This document shows positions 5,994-7,550 of a stretch of DNA of 7,550 nucleotides, piece by piece. The stretch is from Bacillus sp. (in: firmicutes). Lineage in GTDB: Bacteria > Bacillota > Bacilli > Bacillales > Cytobacillaceae. The stretch covers positions 1-7,550 of the forward strand of contig DMSR01000349.1 in the NCBI GenBank assembly GCA_003457145.1. Direction: 5' to 3'. The notes below the pieces were generated by a model. The model did no database searches. It was given only the letters and a program-made list of their open reading frames with translations, and was not told where the DNA came from. Each line of letters opens with the position of its first letter. Within the stretch, counting starts at the first letter, position 1. A program made the translations under genes and the position numbers.

Positions 5994-7338
5994 TATTACC
6001 AACCTTATAATCATTGGTATTTGTTTGGCGTTTCCTATTTTTCATCTATTAAATTCACTGAATTTGAAAAAGAGTCAACCCTATTATTTAAAAAGAAAAT
6101 TATCTTTAAATGAAGAATCTATAAGTATTTTAGTTCCCTGCTACAATGAAGAATCGATTATCGAAACAACCATACAAGGAATAGGGCAACTAAACTATAC
6201 TAATTATGAATTGATTTTAATCAATGATGGTTCCACAGATCGTACTTTTGAAAAAATGAAACAGCTGCTTGATCTGGAATTAATTAATAAAGATAGAGTG
6301 GGCAGCTTAGAAGCTATGCCAATCAAAGGTATTTACAAATCCCAAAATCATGCGAAGGTTATTGTCATTGACAAAATGAATGGGGGCAAGGCGGATTCAT
6401 TGAATGCCGGAATCTCGTATGCTGCAAATGATATTGTCATCACTCTGGATGCTGATAGTATTCTGGATGAGCAGGCATTGCCAATAATAAACCGTGCTTT
6501 CCAGGATCCCAACCTTATTGCTGCGGGCGGAATGGTTCACGTGTTACAGGGAAGAAAGTATCAAAGAGGCGTGCTAAAACCGAGCTTAAAAGTGAAATCT
6601 ATTATAAGGCTGCAAATTTTAGATTATTTTAAAGGATTCTATATTTACAAAACTTCTCTGTCTAAGGTGGATGCTCTATCTATTATTTCTGGAGCGTTTG
6701 GTGCATTTAAAAGAGATGTCCTGATCAGCGTTGGGGGTTATAGGAAAACGGTGGGAGAAGATATTGATATAACAATTAAGATACAGAATTATAAAAACAA
6801 GAGACGGAATCTTAAAGTCATCTTTATACCCGAAGCCATTTGTTATACGGAAGTCCCAGAAAGTTGGGGGGATCTCATAAAGCAAAGAACTAGGTGGCAA
6901 AAAGCTTTTACCGATTGTATGGTGCTTTACTTTAAGGAGTTTTTTACAACATTTTTTAAAAACCCAATTTCGTTCTTTCTTTTGGCAGATGCATTGTTTA
7001 CGGGAGTAATTTGCTCGATATTAACGGTAAGCAGTCTTACTTATATCGTTCTATTAAATGATTATTCACCTTTCGTCATCTTCTTATTGACCCTTTCGTT
7101 ATTTATCAACCTGTCATACAGCCTGATCTCCTTAGCAAAAGCTATAAAATACGGTAACCGATTCAGTTTTAAGGATAGTGGACTTTTAGTTTTGACTTTA
7201 TTTTTAGACTTATTTTTCTTTAGATTAATGTTAATTTATTTCTTTCTAATTGGAACTGTTCAATACTTTGTAAATAAGGAAGGATGGAACAAGGTTGCCA
7301 GAACGGGCAGGGAATATCATATAGAACAAGTAGGGTGA
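5977..7338 (+). CDS. Processive GT2 polysaccharide synthase (membrane glycosyltransferase)
   Basis: The protein has 453 residues with the layout of cellulose, hyaluronan and poly-GlcNAc synthases. An N-terminal membrane helix (about 7-28) precedes the cytosolic GT-A domain: ISILVPCYNEES (49-60), ILINDGSTD (80-88), GGKADSLNAGI (136-146), D158-A-D160 as the nucleotide-sugar/metal motif, GAFGAFKRDVL (239-249), GED (260-262) with the presumed catalytic Asp, and QRTRW (303-307), the acceptor-binding mark of processive enzymes. Three to five C-terminal helices (about 331-360, 364-388, 401-432) would form the export channel. There is no PilZ domain. The sugar cannot be read from sequence; the GH16 partner hints at a beta-glucan. 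Tandem ATGs at 5977 and 5980 follow AAGGGGA (5964-5970), and the first overlaps the GH16 gene by 17 bases. Confidence 0.9.
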   Translation: MMDLFSITNLIIIGICLAFPIFHLLNSLNLKKSQPYYLKRKLSLNEESISILVPCYNEESIIETTIQGIGQLNYTNYELILINDGSTDRTFEKMKQLLDLELINKDRVGSLEAMPIKGIYKSQNHAKVIVIDKMNGGKADSLNAGISYAANDIVITLDADSILDEQALPIINRAFQDPNLIAAGGMVHVLQGRKYQRGVLKPSLKVKSIIRLQILDYFKGFYIYKTSLSKVDALSIISGAFGAFKRDVLISVGGYRKTVGEDIDITIKIQNYKNKRRNLKVIFIPEAICYTEVPESWGDLIKQRTRWQKAFTDCMVLYFKEFFTTFFKNPISFFLLADALFTGVICSILTVSSLTYIVLLNDYSPFVIFLLTLSLFINLSYSLISLAKAIKYGNRFSFKDSGLLVLTLFLDLFFFRLMLIYFFLIGTVQYFVNKEGWNKVARTGREYHIEQVG

Positions 7339-7355
7339 TTTTTTTAGCGTTCGTT

Positions 7356-7371
7356 GTTCTTTATATAGAAC
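7356..7371 (+). promoter_or_regulatory. SinR-like palindrome downstream of the GT2 gene
   Basis: GTTCTTTATATAGAAC has perfect 5-base arms (GTTCT/AGAAC) over 16 bases, with one arm matching GTTCTYT exactly. It lies 17 bases after the GT2 stop and 19 before the terminator stem. Another GTTCT follows at 7377, 21 bases (two helical turns) further on. No promoter is expected here because the next gene converges. Confidence 0.4.
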
Positions 7372-7390
7372 TTATTGTTCTTCTCATAGT

Positions 7391-7429
7391 AAAAAGTCCT
7401 TCCTGGCATGAAAGCAGGAAGGACTTTTT
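7391..7429. terminator. Strong, probably bidirectional intrinsic terminator
   Basis: AAAAAGTCCTTCCTG (7391-7405) and CAGGAAGGACTTTTT (7415-7429) form a perfect 15-base stem with a 9-base loop. The GC-rich inner part is flanked by A and T runs on both sides, so it can end the GT2 transcript on the + strand and the converging gene on the - strand. Confidence 0.93.
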
Positions 7430-7452
7430 GTTATAGACCATCTTTTCTAATA

Positions 7453-7550
7453 CTAGAGCTGCAAGTAGTTTCCACATTGCAAATCATATTTTCTTGCTGT
7501 ACCCATTGGCAGCTCGACTACAGAATGAGCTCCCCTAACTGGACTGACAA
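7453..7550 (-). CDS. C-terminus of a probable DUF192 family protein, 5' truncated by window edge
   Basis: On the minus strand a frame runs from the right edge to a TAG at 7455-7453. The last 31 residues include RGAHSVVELPMGTARKY followed by DLQCGNYLQL. This resembles the DUF192 ending, where a 'rga.yVLELpaGtA.k.gik.Gd.l.l' pattern is usual. DUF192 proteins are small and of unknown function, often with a signal peptide or alone in the cytosol. Only the tail is visible, so the family call is tentative. The gene converges on the GH16-GT2 operon and shares its terminator 24 bases downstream. Confidence 0.6.
   Translation of the reverse strand, partial: VSPVRGAHSVVELPMGTARKYDLQCGNYLQL

Overview
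The window looks like a chromosomal segment of a low-to-moderate GC Firmicute, most likely Bacillaceae. The evidence is the AGGAGG-type ribosome binding sites, the codon use, the TTG/GTG start options, and the families present (an HPr-kinase-like lasso peptide kinase, VanZ, a DUF5658-like remnant, and GTTCTYT motifs like those bound by the Bacillus biofilm repressor SinR). It splits into two functional blocks separated by a decayed stretch.

Block 1 (about 1-3951, + strand) is the distal part of a lasso peptide operon. In order it holds the C-terminal half of an HprK-like peptide kinase cut by the left edge, a B2 leader peptidase (Cys/His transglutaminase fold), an NTP_transf_5-type nucleotidyltransferase, and a one-chain ABC exporter. 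The genes are joined by an ATGA overlap, an 8-base overlap and a TAATG overlap, so they are almost certainly co-transcribed and translationally coupled. This set matches the paeninodin/pseudomycoidin type of cluster, in which the lasso peptide's terminal Ser is phosphorylated by K and further decorated with the help of N. The precursor (A), cyclase (C) and RRE protein (B1) are not in the window and must lie upstream if the cluster is intact. A VanZ-family membrane protein (about 4002-4460) follows in the same direction.

The region 4461-5162 has no intact gene. Its first half holds a broken DUF5658-like membrane protein gene with one frameshift and one in-frame stop. Its second half is AT-rich DNA leading into a promoter that carries repeated GTTCT(T/A)T motifs.

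Block 2 (5163-7338, + strand) is a two-gene operon: a membrane-anchored or secreted GH16 glycanase of the laminarinase-like (ExDxxE) type, overlapping by 17 bases a processive GT2 polysaccharide synthase (DxD, GED, QRTRW motifs). Together they suggest synthesis and trimming or release of an exopolysaccharide, possibly a beta-glucan, for matrix formation. SinR-like palindromes flank this operon on both sides: one overlaps the predicted -10 element and one lies between the GT2 stop and a strong, probably bidirectional terminator at 7391-7429. A converging minus-strand gene, probably a DUF192 protein, ends just beyond the terminator and runs off the right edge.
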